DNA of 64,000 bases from Ooceraea biroi (taxonomy: Eukaryota; Arthropoda; Insecta; Hymenoptera; Formicidae). Position 1 is the first letter of the stretch; the number at the start of each line of letters is the position of its first letter. Positions 44,027-54,186 of the stretch are shown here, piece by piece. The notes beneath the pieces are model-generated. The model saw only the letters and a list, made by a program, of their open reading frames with translations. It did not search any database and had not been told where the DNA came from. The stretch covers positions 14,376,278 to 14,440,277 of the forward strand of contig NC_039507.1 of NCBI RefSeq assembly GCF_003672135.1, given 5' to 3'. The position numbers were made by a program, and so were the translations under genes.

Positions 44027-47000
44027 CCCTTTGAGGCATAGTGGTACGTATACGTACCACCTATTTATTCTCACATTTTCATGAAATATTTCATATTTGA
44101 GGAAGTCTTGTCGGGTTTTTTGCGTTTTTTAGCTTCTTATATGATACGGGAAGATACATGAAAGGTTGAAAAGTGTTTTGCATAAGTTGTCCATTTATTA
44201 TAAATAAACAAAGTGTGAAAAATACACATTTTTACAGAAAATTCATTTTCCACAGACTATGAGTGAATGTTTTGCTCAAAATCAAGATTTGGGGGTTTTT
44301 TGGGTCGCTGATTACGAATCTGAGGTCCAAATTCCAAAATACAGTTTCCAAGATGGCGGATCATAAAATTTTTATATGATTAGCTGAAATTGTACTTTAG
44401 TTAGCTTTCAAGGTCGCTGATTATGAATCCGAGGTCCAAAACTCATTATCCAAGATTGCAGATTCAAGTTAGCGGATCATGGAATTCTAATATATTTACC
44501 TGGCATTGTCTTCCGGTTAGTATTTCAGGTTTTCGACTACAAATCTGAGGTGAAAAATGACGACTTTGAACTGGAAATTGTGAATGTCGATTTTCAAAAT
44601 CACGAATTATAGAATCCCTATATGATCGGCTGATATCTAATCGGTTGTTCTCTATCGTTTTGTTTACTGATCGTGAATCCAAGGTCGAAATCCAAAGATA
44701 AACTCCCAAACTTGTGGATCGAATTATTATAATGAAATGAGCTAAGATCCTGCATTGATTGATTTCCCGCATGATTGATCACGATTTTTACGTCAACATT
44801 TCAGTCAATTTTTGGAGTGATCGATTGGGATGAAGTGATAATGATTTACGCAGTGTTTAGTTTCCAATATCGCTCAATTCGAAGTCTCGTAGAACATTAA
44901 AAGTTTGTTTTTGAAAACGACTGATTAGGAATGATATACCGGATGTGTCTCATATAATAAGTAAAAATCGCGCTCTTATTAGTTTTCGAGGACATCGACT
45001 ACGGATATCACTATCAGTTTATATTCTTTATTTCTTGATTACATCTTATTTCAATATCACTTTTGTCATCATTGATATTGCTTACATCTTGTTCGTCTAA
45101 ATATTCTACACCTGTCACTCCTCTGATTTTATTATATTGTTTCCATTGTCTGTGAGGTTCCCTTCAGTACATAAAAATGAGAAAGAAAAGAGCAGAACCA
45201 CTTGATATCCCAAGTGATTCGGAATCTGTAGATGGTCTCTGTGATTCTGATGATGAGGGAGATGCTAGTGCAAATGAGAGACCACTCGTAAACTCACTTA
45301 TCAATAATGATTAAATCCATGAAGAAGCGCTAGAGGAGGATACTCCCACATTGTCTATAGAAAAAGATAATGTTTGGCAGTCAGTGAGTTTGCCTAGATA
45401 AGATGCTCCATTTACAAAAGAATTTGGACCCAATATTCCTGAAAATGCCGAATCACCAATGGATATATTCTCTTGCTTATTTCCCCCTCACCTTGTGGAT
45501 CATATTGTAGAACAAACGAATCTGTACGCGGAACAGAAACAGAGTCGATAAGATCCTGTTACAAGAGAAGAGGTTCTGATCTTCTTAGGCATCAATATTC
45601 TGATGGGTGTGAAAAAGTTACCGTACTATCGCGATTACTGGTGTAATAATCCACAACTACACGACTCTTTCATCGCTCCTTTGATGCCAGTAAATAGATT
45701 CGGGTTTCTACTTAGTCACCTGCATCTAAGTGATCAATCAGCTGAACCAAAAAAAGGGGATCAGAACTATGATAAGTTATATAAATTGAGGCCCCTTTTA
45801 GATGAGCTCTCACGAACGTTCAAAAGTTGTTGGAGGCCAGGAAAATACCAGTCAATTGACGAAACAATGATCAAATTCAAAGGGCGAAGCAGCATGAAAC
45901 AGTACATGCCTGCTAAACCCGTGAAAAGAGGGTATAAATCCTGGACTCGACCCGACGAATCTGGATACGTGTGTGAGTTCCAGCTTTATACTGGCAAGAC
46001 TGATTCTGGTAAGAAACAGTTGGGTTCAAGAGTGGTGAAAGATCTAACACGTGAGCTAGTTGGGGGAAATCATCATGTATATTTTGATAATGTTTTCACC
46101 AGTGTTGAGCTATTATCTTTGAAAAAAGATCAAATTTTTGCGTGTGATACAGTTCGCTCGAATCGATCTGGACTACCTAAGTGTTATAATGTGATACATA
46201 TTTTATAATTCCCGCGATTTGAGATTGAAGAAGTTTATGGTTTGCACAGCAACGCGGGCCGGCTTTTGTTTTATGGCGCGAATTGGACCGTGAGTTCTCG
46301 AGCGTGTGTTCAAGCTACAACCAAATTCACACGCATATATCTAATCGTTATACAGTCAAAAGTAATAAAGCAGTTTATTTGTAAGTGCCATATGTTCAGT
46401 GTTTCACTACAGTAACCCACGATACAACACTAAGAGTCAGGAACCAGATAAGAGCATGAAGGTAGGAGATTTTGAGTCTCAGACTTCGAGCACAGATCTT
46501 CGATGGATCAAATGGATGGATAAGAGAGTTTTCCATTTTCTATCAAACTACCATGATCCTTCTGAACAAACAACCGTGGAGCGCAGACAAAAGGATGGAT
46601 CTCTGTTATCTGTTGAAAGCCCTGTTATGTGCGCAGATTATAACAGTCATATGGGATATGTAGATCAAGCTGATCGTACACTATCCACCTATAAGATTGA
46701 TCGAAGATCCAGGAAGTGGTGGTTCAGAATATTTTGGCACTTTCTAGATGTTGTTGTGAATTCATTAATTTTATTTAAAACAAAAGGTCTCAAACCATCT
46801 CTAAGCCTAAAGCAGTTCCGTCTAGCATTGGTGAATGAGTTGATTGGCGAAAATTTACCCGCGAAAAAGGTAGGAAACGTAGAAGTGTGGACACAAACAC
46901 TCATAAGCCGCAAGTATCCTTGGAAAAGAGGCGAAGTCAATCTTCCCACATGCCCGTCCATACTAATGACCGAAGGCGATGTGCTCAGTGTAGTACGAAG

Positions 47001-47707
47001 GAAAAACAGTGCAGGTCTAACTGGATTTGCAAGGAATGCAATGTTCTCCTATGCCTAACATTGAAACAGAACTGCTTTCTTTCATATCATAAATGAACAA
47101 ACTTGTATGAAAGATTCAATCATATGATGAAATTTGAAAAAAAGAAGAGAAAAAATATTGAAAGCAGAAAAAAACAATGAAAATACCCGAAAAATACAAA
47201 AAACAATAAATATAATTAAAAATGACAAAAAAACAAAAACATATTGCAAAAATACAAAAAAATTAAAAAATGGAGCTAGAACTTGTCACGTCCCCGCCGT
47301 TAGCTCTGGGTAACGCCAAGAACAATCACATGAGCTGCTGAGATCAACGTCCTATCTTGAATTTCAAGTATCTGAATACAGATCCGTATTCAACACCCTC
47401 AAATATTCCTATGCCATGATTCTCTCTGGCTTGACCACGATCTCACGAATTTTCTTCAAGTATCTTCAATCTGACATCTCGAATCTCTACAATCTGAAGA
47501 CGAATTCGTAACCAGCGACCTCGATAATCCCCTGGTACAAATCCTTGTCAAGATTGTCGAAGTTTTCTCTTTTTTGGCCACCATCTTGAATCCGCCATCT
47601 TGAATTTTGAAAATCTGATAACGGATTCGTAATCAGCGATCCCAGAAACCCCCGTATATAAATTTTCATGTGATTCGGATTTTCTGAAAAATGCGTGCCT
47701 TAAAGGG
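44027..47707 (+). mobile_element. piggyBac element, TTAA target
   Basis: CCCTTTGAGGCA at the left and TGCCTTAAAGGG at the right (11 of 12 matched), TTAA on both sides (44023-44026, 47708-47711). Subterminal regions hold degenerate repeats of about 110-120 bp built on GATTACGAATCTGAGGTCC (44310-44700) and inverted relatives at 47400-47660. Carries a broken transposase. Confidence 0.88.
45177..47096 (+). pseudogene. piggyBac transposase, broken
   Basis: Starts MRKKRAEPLDIPSDSES with the acidic N-terminus usual for the family. In-frame stops at about 45312, 45400 and 45549. The core follows: KLPYYRDYW, QSIDETMIKFKGRSS (first catalytic Asp), HVYFDNVFTS (second), then an unrelated 220-bp interruption at 46190-46420, WIKWMDKRVFHFLSNYH, MGYVDQADRT (third Asp) and KWWFRIFWHF. 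A frameshift near 46900 moves to a cysteine-rich C-terminal domain RRCAQCSTKEKQCRSNWICK followed by ECN..NCFLSYHK, which binds the element ends in active relatives. All three Asp remain but the gene is dead. Confidence 0.88.
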
Positions 47708-47736
47708 TTAAACCTTTCCCGTTTAAAAACTATAAC

Positions 47737-47832
47737 ACCCTCGACATTTTGGCATTAGAATTTTCGTCTCCAAATGAACTCAGGAACCTACCATTCACGG
47801 CTTATACGGTAGGTCTGGGACATCCTATATAG
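47737..47832. repeat. Fragment of the 61927-62358 hairpin family
   Basis: CACCCTCGACATTTTG, CTCAGGAACCTACCATT and GGTAGGTCTGGGACATCCTA match the right arm of the hairpin at 62266-62358. Confidence 0.7.
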
Positions 47833-48159
47833 CAATAATAACATACGTGTGTATGGCATCGTAATATGTCTATAAGTAAGAAGTTTCCAAACTGTATTTT
47901 CAGACTTAACGTGCAAAATCTCTTTTTAGTACCATAGTAAACATCACAATTAAGCAAGATTAAATCAAAGTGAATTACAATAGCTGCAATGTGTAAAATA
48001 CAGAAACCTAGATCTTTACTTCTGGGCGTGTAGTGTGCAAATATAACATATTCACATTGCTTCAGGAAATGTAACGAGACTTAATATAAATCATTTGTTT
48101 TATTTATTTTTATTTAAACCAAGAATTTACAGGAAACAAATCCCTCTAATACAAATCAG

Positions 48160-49100
48160 GGTAAATCTACCGATTAGCGAACCCACCTCCTATCACCTTG
48201 TCCTTGACATATATTATAGAGGTCACCCTCCTGAGTGACCTTCAAAAGGTTTCAGCCGTCGGTCATTGTTTACTAAAAAGTTATTAACAAAAGAAGTTTA
48301 ATGATTTTGCACGAATTTTCAGCCGCCCACGACAAGCAAAAGGTTATATTTTCCGAAACTGGAGCCCTGGACACATACGCTCGGTTTCAGCCCGCTTCGC
48401 GGGAGGGCGGGGGGCAGGGGCTTCGCCCCCCGCCCCCCGCCAGAACCAGTGTAACAGATTTTACCGTACAGATTTTGATCACCTGGTATACGATACGGAT
48501 TCCGGCAGGGGGGGGGGCGAAGTCCCTGCCCCCCGCCCTCCCGCGAAGCGGGTTGAAAACGAGCTGTCCGAGGCTCCAGTTTCGGAAAATATAACCTAAC
48601 CAGGTTAGATTAGGTTAGGTTAGGTTAAAGCAGAGAATACTTTGTATTTAACTGTTTATGCTTTTGGTTAAAGTGAAGAATACTTTGTACTTATATTAAA
48701 AGAAACTATTCTATATATTAACAATTCACTGCATTAAATGACTTTCCTTTCTTCGTTTATATACATATTCGTCGTTTATATCTTTCAATATTCAAAATAA
48801 CTACTATATTTGCAAAATTTCTTTTGTTAATAACTTTTTCATAAACAACGATCGACGACTAAAACCTAGTGCAGGTTATTCGGGAAGGTGACCTTTGTAA
48901 TATATATCAATATTATGTTCTTGGTTCGCGTAGAGAGCTGAAAATTCGTGCAAAATCATTAAACTTCTTTTGTTAATAACTTTTTAGTAAACAACGACCG
49001 ACGGTTAAAACTTGCACAATGTTACTCAGGAGGGTGACCTCTATAATATATGTTAAAGACAATGTGATAGGAGGTGGGTTCGCTAATCGGTAGATTTACC
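48160..49100. mobile_element. GGTAA-family element, cleanest copy
   Basis: 941 bp, GGTAAATCTACCGATTAGCG and its mirror, flanked by CAAATCAG at 48152-48159 and 49101-49108. The order inside: terminal repeat with AGGTCA sites, GC-rich palindrome pair (48385-48560, GCCCGCTTCGCGGGAGGGCG), TTAGG array (48603-48627), AT segment, second core, terminal repeat. No coding capacity. It carries the empty sites that define the nested insertions at 18494 and 36126. Confidence 0.85.
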
Positions 49101-49149
49101 CAAATCAGTTATTACAAAGAAGACATTAGCCATATAGAATGCAATAGTC

Positions 49150-49340
49150 GGTAATTATATAGTTTAACGGAGCACCCTCCGATGACTTTGACCTTGACAT
49201 ATGTTATAACGGTCACTCTCCTGAGTGACCTTCAAAAGGTTTTAGCCGGCGCTCGTGTTCATTAAAAAGTTATTAACAAAATTAATTTAGTGGTTTCGTA
49301 TGGATTTTCCACCAAGTAACATGCAGAAGGTTTCATCTGT
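49150..49340. repeat. Solitary GGTAA-family end
   Basis: GGTAATTATATAGTTTAACG followed by TGACTTTGACCTTGACATAT and CGCTCGTG. Only one terminal repeat is present. It runs into the tandem repeat at 49.4 kb. Confidence 0.7.
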
Positions 49341-49399
49341 TGCTCGTTGTTTATTAAAAAGTTATTAACCTTTTGGTTAATAACTTTTACCTCTCTACA

Positions 49400-49930
49400 A
49401 ACAACGGAGGTACGAACAACCATTTGTTTTACTTTGAAAATGCTGTACTTCCGGTTCCTTTGAGGTACAAACGATTTGAACGGAGGTACAAACAGGCGCT
49501 ATCCGAGCTCTTTCGACGGCCGTTGGCCATTTTCGAATATCTCGAAAATTGGCGAAAGTATCTCTTGGACGTTTTTTGAAGAGCCTATACTTCCGGTCCC
49601 TTTGAGGTACAAACGATTTGAACGGAGGTACAAACGGGTGTTAATCGAGCTCTATCGAATGCTGTTGGCCGTTTTGCGATATCTCAAAAATTTACGAAGA
49701 TACCTCTTGGACGTTTTTTTCAAATTTTTAAAAGTTTGTATTTCCAGTTCCGTTGAGGTACAAACGATTTAAACGATGGTTCCTGAAGGTACAAACGATG
49801 CTCTTTCGAATGGCATTATTAAAATTCGGATATCTTTTAGTCGGGTGCTGGCTATTTTGTGACCCCTTATAACTTTTAAACTGTTGAGGTACAAACGAAA
49901 CGAACGATGGTACAAACGAAATATGCCCGA
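49400..49930. repeat. Tandem repeat of about 142-150 bp with GAGGTACAAACGA
   Basis: The block TACTTCCGGT(T/C)CCTTTGAGG recurs at 49446 and 49588 (142 bp) and in diverged form near 49739. GAGGTACAAACGATTTGAAC is the best-kept part. A frame stays open across two units and gives a repeated peptide (LPVPLRYKRFERRYK). No known family. Confidence 0.75.
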
Positions 49931-49969
49931 AAATTTTCATTTCGTTAAAGTCAGGTGCCAGGTTCACAC

Positions 49970-51005
49970 CGGTTTCAGTTCCTTGACCTAAAAAGGATCA
50001 ACAAGCCACCTTTCCGATCTTAAGGTAAGACCTGTCTAGTCATTGACTTTGACCCTGCCGTCGGAGTGCACTAGTTAGAACGACTCACGCGTTTAGCCTG
50101 ACTGCAACAACAAGCGAGAGGGCTTCGTTGTGTTCTTCCTTTCCCGAGTTATTTCGGAGCTCTAGACAAAATTGATAGCAATATCTCTTATTGAAAAGAG
50201 TAACAAAATTCATAATGTAATTAAAACTAAAAGTTATTAGTACACATACACACACACGCACGCACACAAAATACATACAATAGTCTTTCATTTAATTTAA
50301 TTTAATAGTTTTATTCTATAAAACAATACTTTTTAAGTTACATATTACATTCTCAAAAATTACATAAAATTATCACAGAGAATATGTACAAATATATTGT
50401 ATTCGTGCCTGAAAGTTGTATAAGGAATTACTATATCGTCTCAGAAACTATTTAACGTATCTATTCCTTTCTTTCTAATCATTTTATTAGACATAAATAT
50501 CCGTTGGCAATGAAGAATCCTGATATTGAATACAATTCGCACTTTCATTACAATTTTATATTTGCAAAAATTATTGTAATTATCTGTCTTAATATTTTCT
50601 TCTTATTTCAATATTTTAGTATATATTTAACAACTGGTAAGCATAAATACATTGAAAACACATCCATATATAGATGTTAGACACTCTCATCAGTTTAGTT
50701 CGTAAAACATTGTAAATTAGGCACACCATACAATTAATAAATTTGTAACTGACGAATAAAATATATCCTCGTGTTTTTTATGTAATAATAATTGTAGTAG
50801 TAGTTTAATAATAATAGAATAATAGTTTTACTAATGTACAACATTTTTTATTATAATATAACTAAATGGAGAAATAATTTGTTATTTCTTATTTATTCAT
50901 AGACTTGTAAACATTATATAATATTTTATATAGATATAATTTGTTGTTTGTTCACAGATTTGTAAATATTATATAATACTGTGTATAACGTTAAATATAT
51001 GCATA
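49970..51005. other. AT-rich spacer, nothing recognised
   Basis: About 1 kb with a short CA/CGCA run near 50242-50270. No exon seen. Confidence 0.45.
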
Positions 51006-51017
51006 TATAATATGTGT

Positions 51018-51047
51018 ATTCGTGTGTGCACGCGCGCGCATGCTTAT

Positions 51048-51111
<64 letters not shown>

Positions 51112-51152
51112 CGCGTGCGTGCGTGCGCGTGCGTGCGCGCGCGCGCGCGCGC
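51018..51152. repeat. (GT)n/(GC)n alternating purine-pyrimidine tract
   Basis: GT repeats at about 51048-51102 and GCGC/GTGC repeats to 51152 form a nearly uninterrupted run of alternating purines and pyrimidines, the type that adopts Z-DNA under supercoiling. Confidence 0.9.
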
Positions 51153-51714
51153 TGTTAATATGTTTTTATATGCACATATCGATACATAAGTGAATAAAGA
51201 AAATAAAAAATATAAGTTTTTAATATTTTAATGGTTCAAAAAATATAAATATAAATATATACAATACACACATATATAATATAATCTTTATAATATTTTT
51301 TCAGTATCATAATTTGAAAACTATCTTTGCATACATGACTTTGTACTAAGAAATTTAGAGTTAAACTATGAGTACAATAAAAAATATGATACAATTTTAT
51401 CTACATTACATCAAATATTTCGCGCGAAATTAAGTTCTTGAATACATTGATTATAACACATAATTTAACATATAACATATAATTACTTGCAGCGTGTCTT
51501 CAATCATGTCTTAAGGGAACAATATGCAATTAATTTGTTTAGTCATGGTTGCTGGTTTCATTAACTGTTATTAATGAATATTATCTTCCGTTTTCTTCAT
51601 AATTAGAAATAAAATGACATCAGATTTTTAAAATCTGGGCAATTATCACATTAATAATTTATTTATTTATATCCGGGAATTCAAATTTTTCATTTAATAA
51701 GCATAGCACCAACT
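51153..51714. other. AT-rich spacer, nothing recognised
   Basis: No feature seen. Confidence 0.45.
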
Positions 51715-51853
51715 CTTTCTCTTTCTTCTTTTCCCATCCTCTCACTTGTCCTTCCCTTTCCTTCCCCCCTCCTCTCTCTCTCTCTCTCCCTCCCTCCCTC
51801 CCCCCTCTCCCCTCTCTCTCCCCTCTCCCCTCTCCCCTTTCTCATTCCTTATT
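51715..51853. repeat. Polypyrimidine tract
   Basis: CT, CCCT and CCTCT units, similar to those at about 16130-16230 and 56870-56950. Confidence 0.85.
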
Positions 51854-51938
51854 TCTCCCTTTATCCATCATACTAATTGATATTACATTGATTTATAAAT
51901 ATTATATAATACTTTGGGGGACATGGATATAATGTTAA

Positions 51939-52334
51939 CACGTTGACTGTCCCATAAGTCACATATGATTCATAACATGTTTTTCCTGTATGTCCATGAG
52001 TTATATGTGATTCATTTGCACGCACGCATTAAATCATGTTTTAATGTTTTAATGTTTGAACGCTGTGGTCTAGGCAATTTCTATTAAGTGAACGTCTAAT
52101 TGAAGTCTAGAGTGTTCTAAATTTCTACGGCAGAATCATATTTGACTCATTGGACTCTGGGAATCATAGTCACAAAATATTTGACGTCATGCAATTAAAC
52201 AGCAAAAGAATCGTATAGATACTTGTTTACATAGCGAAAGATGATATTCTATTACTGTGAAACTAAAATATTGCAAAAACTCGGTTGGACGTAGGGAGAT
52301 CGAAAAAAAATTCCTTATGGGGACAGTCAACGTG
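51939..52334. mobile_element. CACGTTGACTGTCCC MITE, TTAA target
   Basis: CACGTTGACTGTCCC at the left and GGGACAGTCAACGTG at the right, with TTAA on each side. 396 bp, no coding. The TTAA target points to piggyBac-type mobilisation. Confidence 0.85.
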
Positions 52335-52845
52335 TTAAATATATGCATATATTCTATATGTGATGTTTTAGAAATACATTTTCTGAAAAAAGGTTAGTGA
52401 CAGTTGTTATAAAAATACTATATATTTTGCTGAGTTCAAACTAGCTGTAATTAGTTTATATTATTTATGAGATTATTTAGTAAATATGTATATTTACATA
52501 CCCATAAACATACCCATAAACATTACGCATGTGCGCGTAAGGTGCCATTAAGTTAAGCCATATTCAAATACAAGTTAAGTTAAGACGTAAATACTGCAAA
52601 AATATTTTAAATTCCGTTTTTTATAAAAGATTTTTGAATGCCATATTTAGATGATTATGAAGTACGTATGTGTGTACGCACATATACGCGTATACAATCA
52701 CCTATCCATCCACACATACGCGCGCGCGCATGCATGCATGCATATACAATATATGTATATAAAAAGAAATTTGGCACGATGACAATCATATATATATATA
52801 TATATAATATAGAATCACAGTTATAAAGTCATTGTACATTATACT

Positions 52846-52890
52846 GGGTTGTCCAAAAAGTCCGTGTGGATTTTTTTAAACAACTTTAAA
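52846..52890 (+). mobile_element. Mariner 5' end fragment
   Basis: CTGGGTTGTCCAAAAAGTCC after TA resembles mariner termini (TTGGGTTGT...AAGT). I find no matching right end. Confidence 0.5.
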
Positions 52891-53232
52891 CGCAAAACTG
52901 TGCATTAAGAATTAATTTTACGAAACCAAATATGCTTCATTCTTTTCGATGACTTCTCTCACTATCTCTTAGCGTAGTTACATTATACCACTCTGATAAA
53001 GTGCTTAATTTTTACTGATAAAAAACTGTTAGAATAGAGAATTGAATAATTGTAAAAAAACATGCGTTGGAAAGTTTGTTTGTTAAATGTGTTAAGTATT
53101 ATGAAGGTAAGAAATTTTAGATGTTTTGCTCGATAGATTGGCAAACCTGCCTCTCACTTTTTTTGTTTCTTTTGTTCGTGTATTTTTGATGACTTTCTTT
53201 TTTATTCACTCACGCACACATTTCATTTATAT

Positions 53233-53559
53233 TGTTGTGTCTTGGGTGGATGAGCCACCTGATATAGCGAGAAGCCGGTCAGCTGCGAATCAGCTTAGCG
53301 TCGTCGGATCAGCGGCTCTGAAAGAAGACGCGCGTTGCTGGGAAATGAATAAATAAACAAGGAAAGGAGAGTCCAAGCCGAGCTATGGTGGCAGCTGGAC
53401 GCGTCGCGAACCCAATTATCCTATGAATTCCGTTGTAGCTTTGCTGTAGCAATAAAGTTTGTTCTCTTTGTACGCGCGAGTCTTATTCCCGCGAGTATGC
53501 GAGTGTCAGTAAGCATGTGGCGTTAGCGTGTGTCGAGTGAAGCCCGCCCGGACGCAACA
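53233..53559 (+). mobile_element. Solo LTR
   Basis: 327 bp, TGTTGTGTCTTGGG...GGACGCAACA, with ATAT on both sides and AATAAAG near 53450. Related to the LTR at 37637. No internal region, so it is a recombination remnant. Confidence 0.82.
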
Positions 53560-53589
53560 ATATCATTGGATATATGTATGCAGATTCCG

Positions 53590-53734
53590 GCCGGTATTCA
53601 TAGTCAGATCTTATATTTAAGACCGTCTTAAGTTTATCTGCAGATGCTGTATGAATCATTTCATTGGCTATGGAGTATCTGCAGATAAACTTAAGACGGT
53701 CTTAAATATAAGATCCAACTATGAATACGGGCCT
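53590..53734. mobile_element. TATTCATAGTC hairpin MITE
   Basis: GGCCGGTATTCATAGTC and its mirror, arms of about 55 bp including TTTAAGACCGTCTTAAGT. TCC on both sides may be the target duplication. It lies inside another inverted repeat (53570-53845, GCATTTGGTAGCAT and complement). Confidence 0.75.
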
Positions 53735-53850
53735 CCGTGCATTTGGTAGCATTCTGTCTTACTTTCGCTCGACTCAACTCGCCCGAGCGAGAGTAAGACA
53801 AAATGTTACCACATGCTACCAAATACATGGAATCTGGCATTACTGTATGT
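53735..53850. repeat. Inverted repeat flanking the MITE
   Basis: TTGGTAGCATTCTGTCTTAC..GCTCG and its mirror CGAGCGAGAGTAAGACAAAA. With the MITE removed, the outer words GCAGATTCC and GGAATCTGGC extend the symmetry, so this is an older hairpin of about 140 bp. Confidence 0.6.
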
Positions 53851-54186
53851 ATGTCGAGTCATTTCTTTAATAAGTAGTGGTCATATTTTGTGTTTCTTTT
53901 TAATACTTGTAAGGATTGTACAGACTGTTAAGTGTGCGGTTGTGCAAAATTAAATTGGTGTTTTGCATTAATGCAATCAGTCGGAACAACAAGGTTAATA
54001 GGTGAGCCCAGCACGTTTCCATTGCACGAACCAGAAATAATTGCGGGAGACCAGAACGAATGATTGCTGTGTAATTAATGTGATATAAAGCAAGACATAA
54101 TAGAAACGATCAATGAACGGAACTGGGTAAGAGGAACAGTTCGTAAGAGAGCCGTAGAAAATTTGTGACTCGTAGTGTCAACCGAG

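Noticed and set aside
31807..48630. TTAGG arrays as evidence of a chromosome end or fusion
   Set aside because: Arrays are only about five units, in both orientations, and always within the same transposon family.
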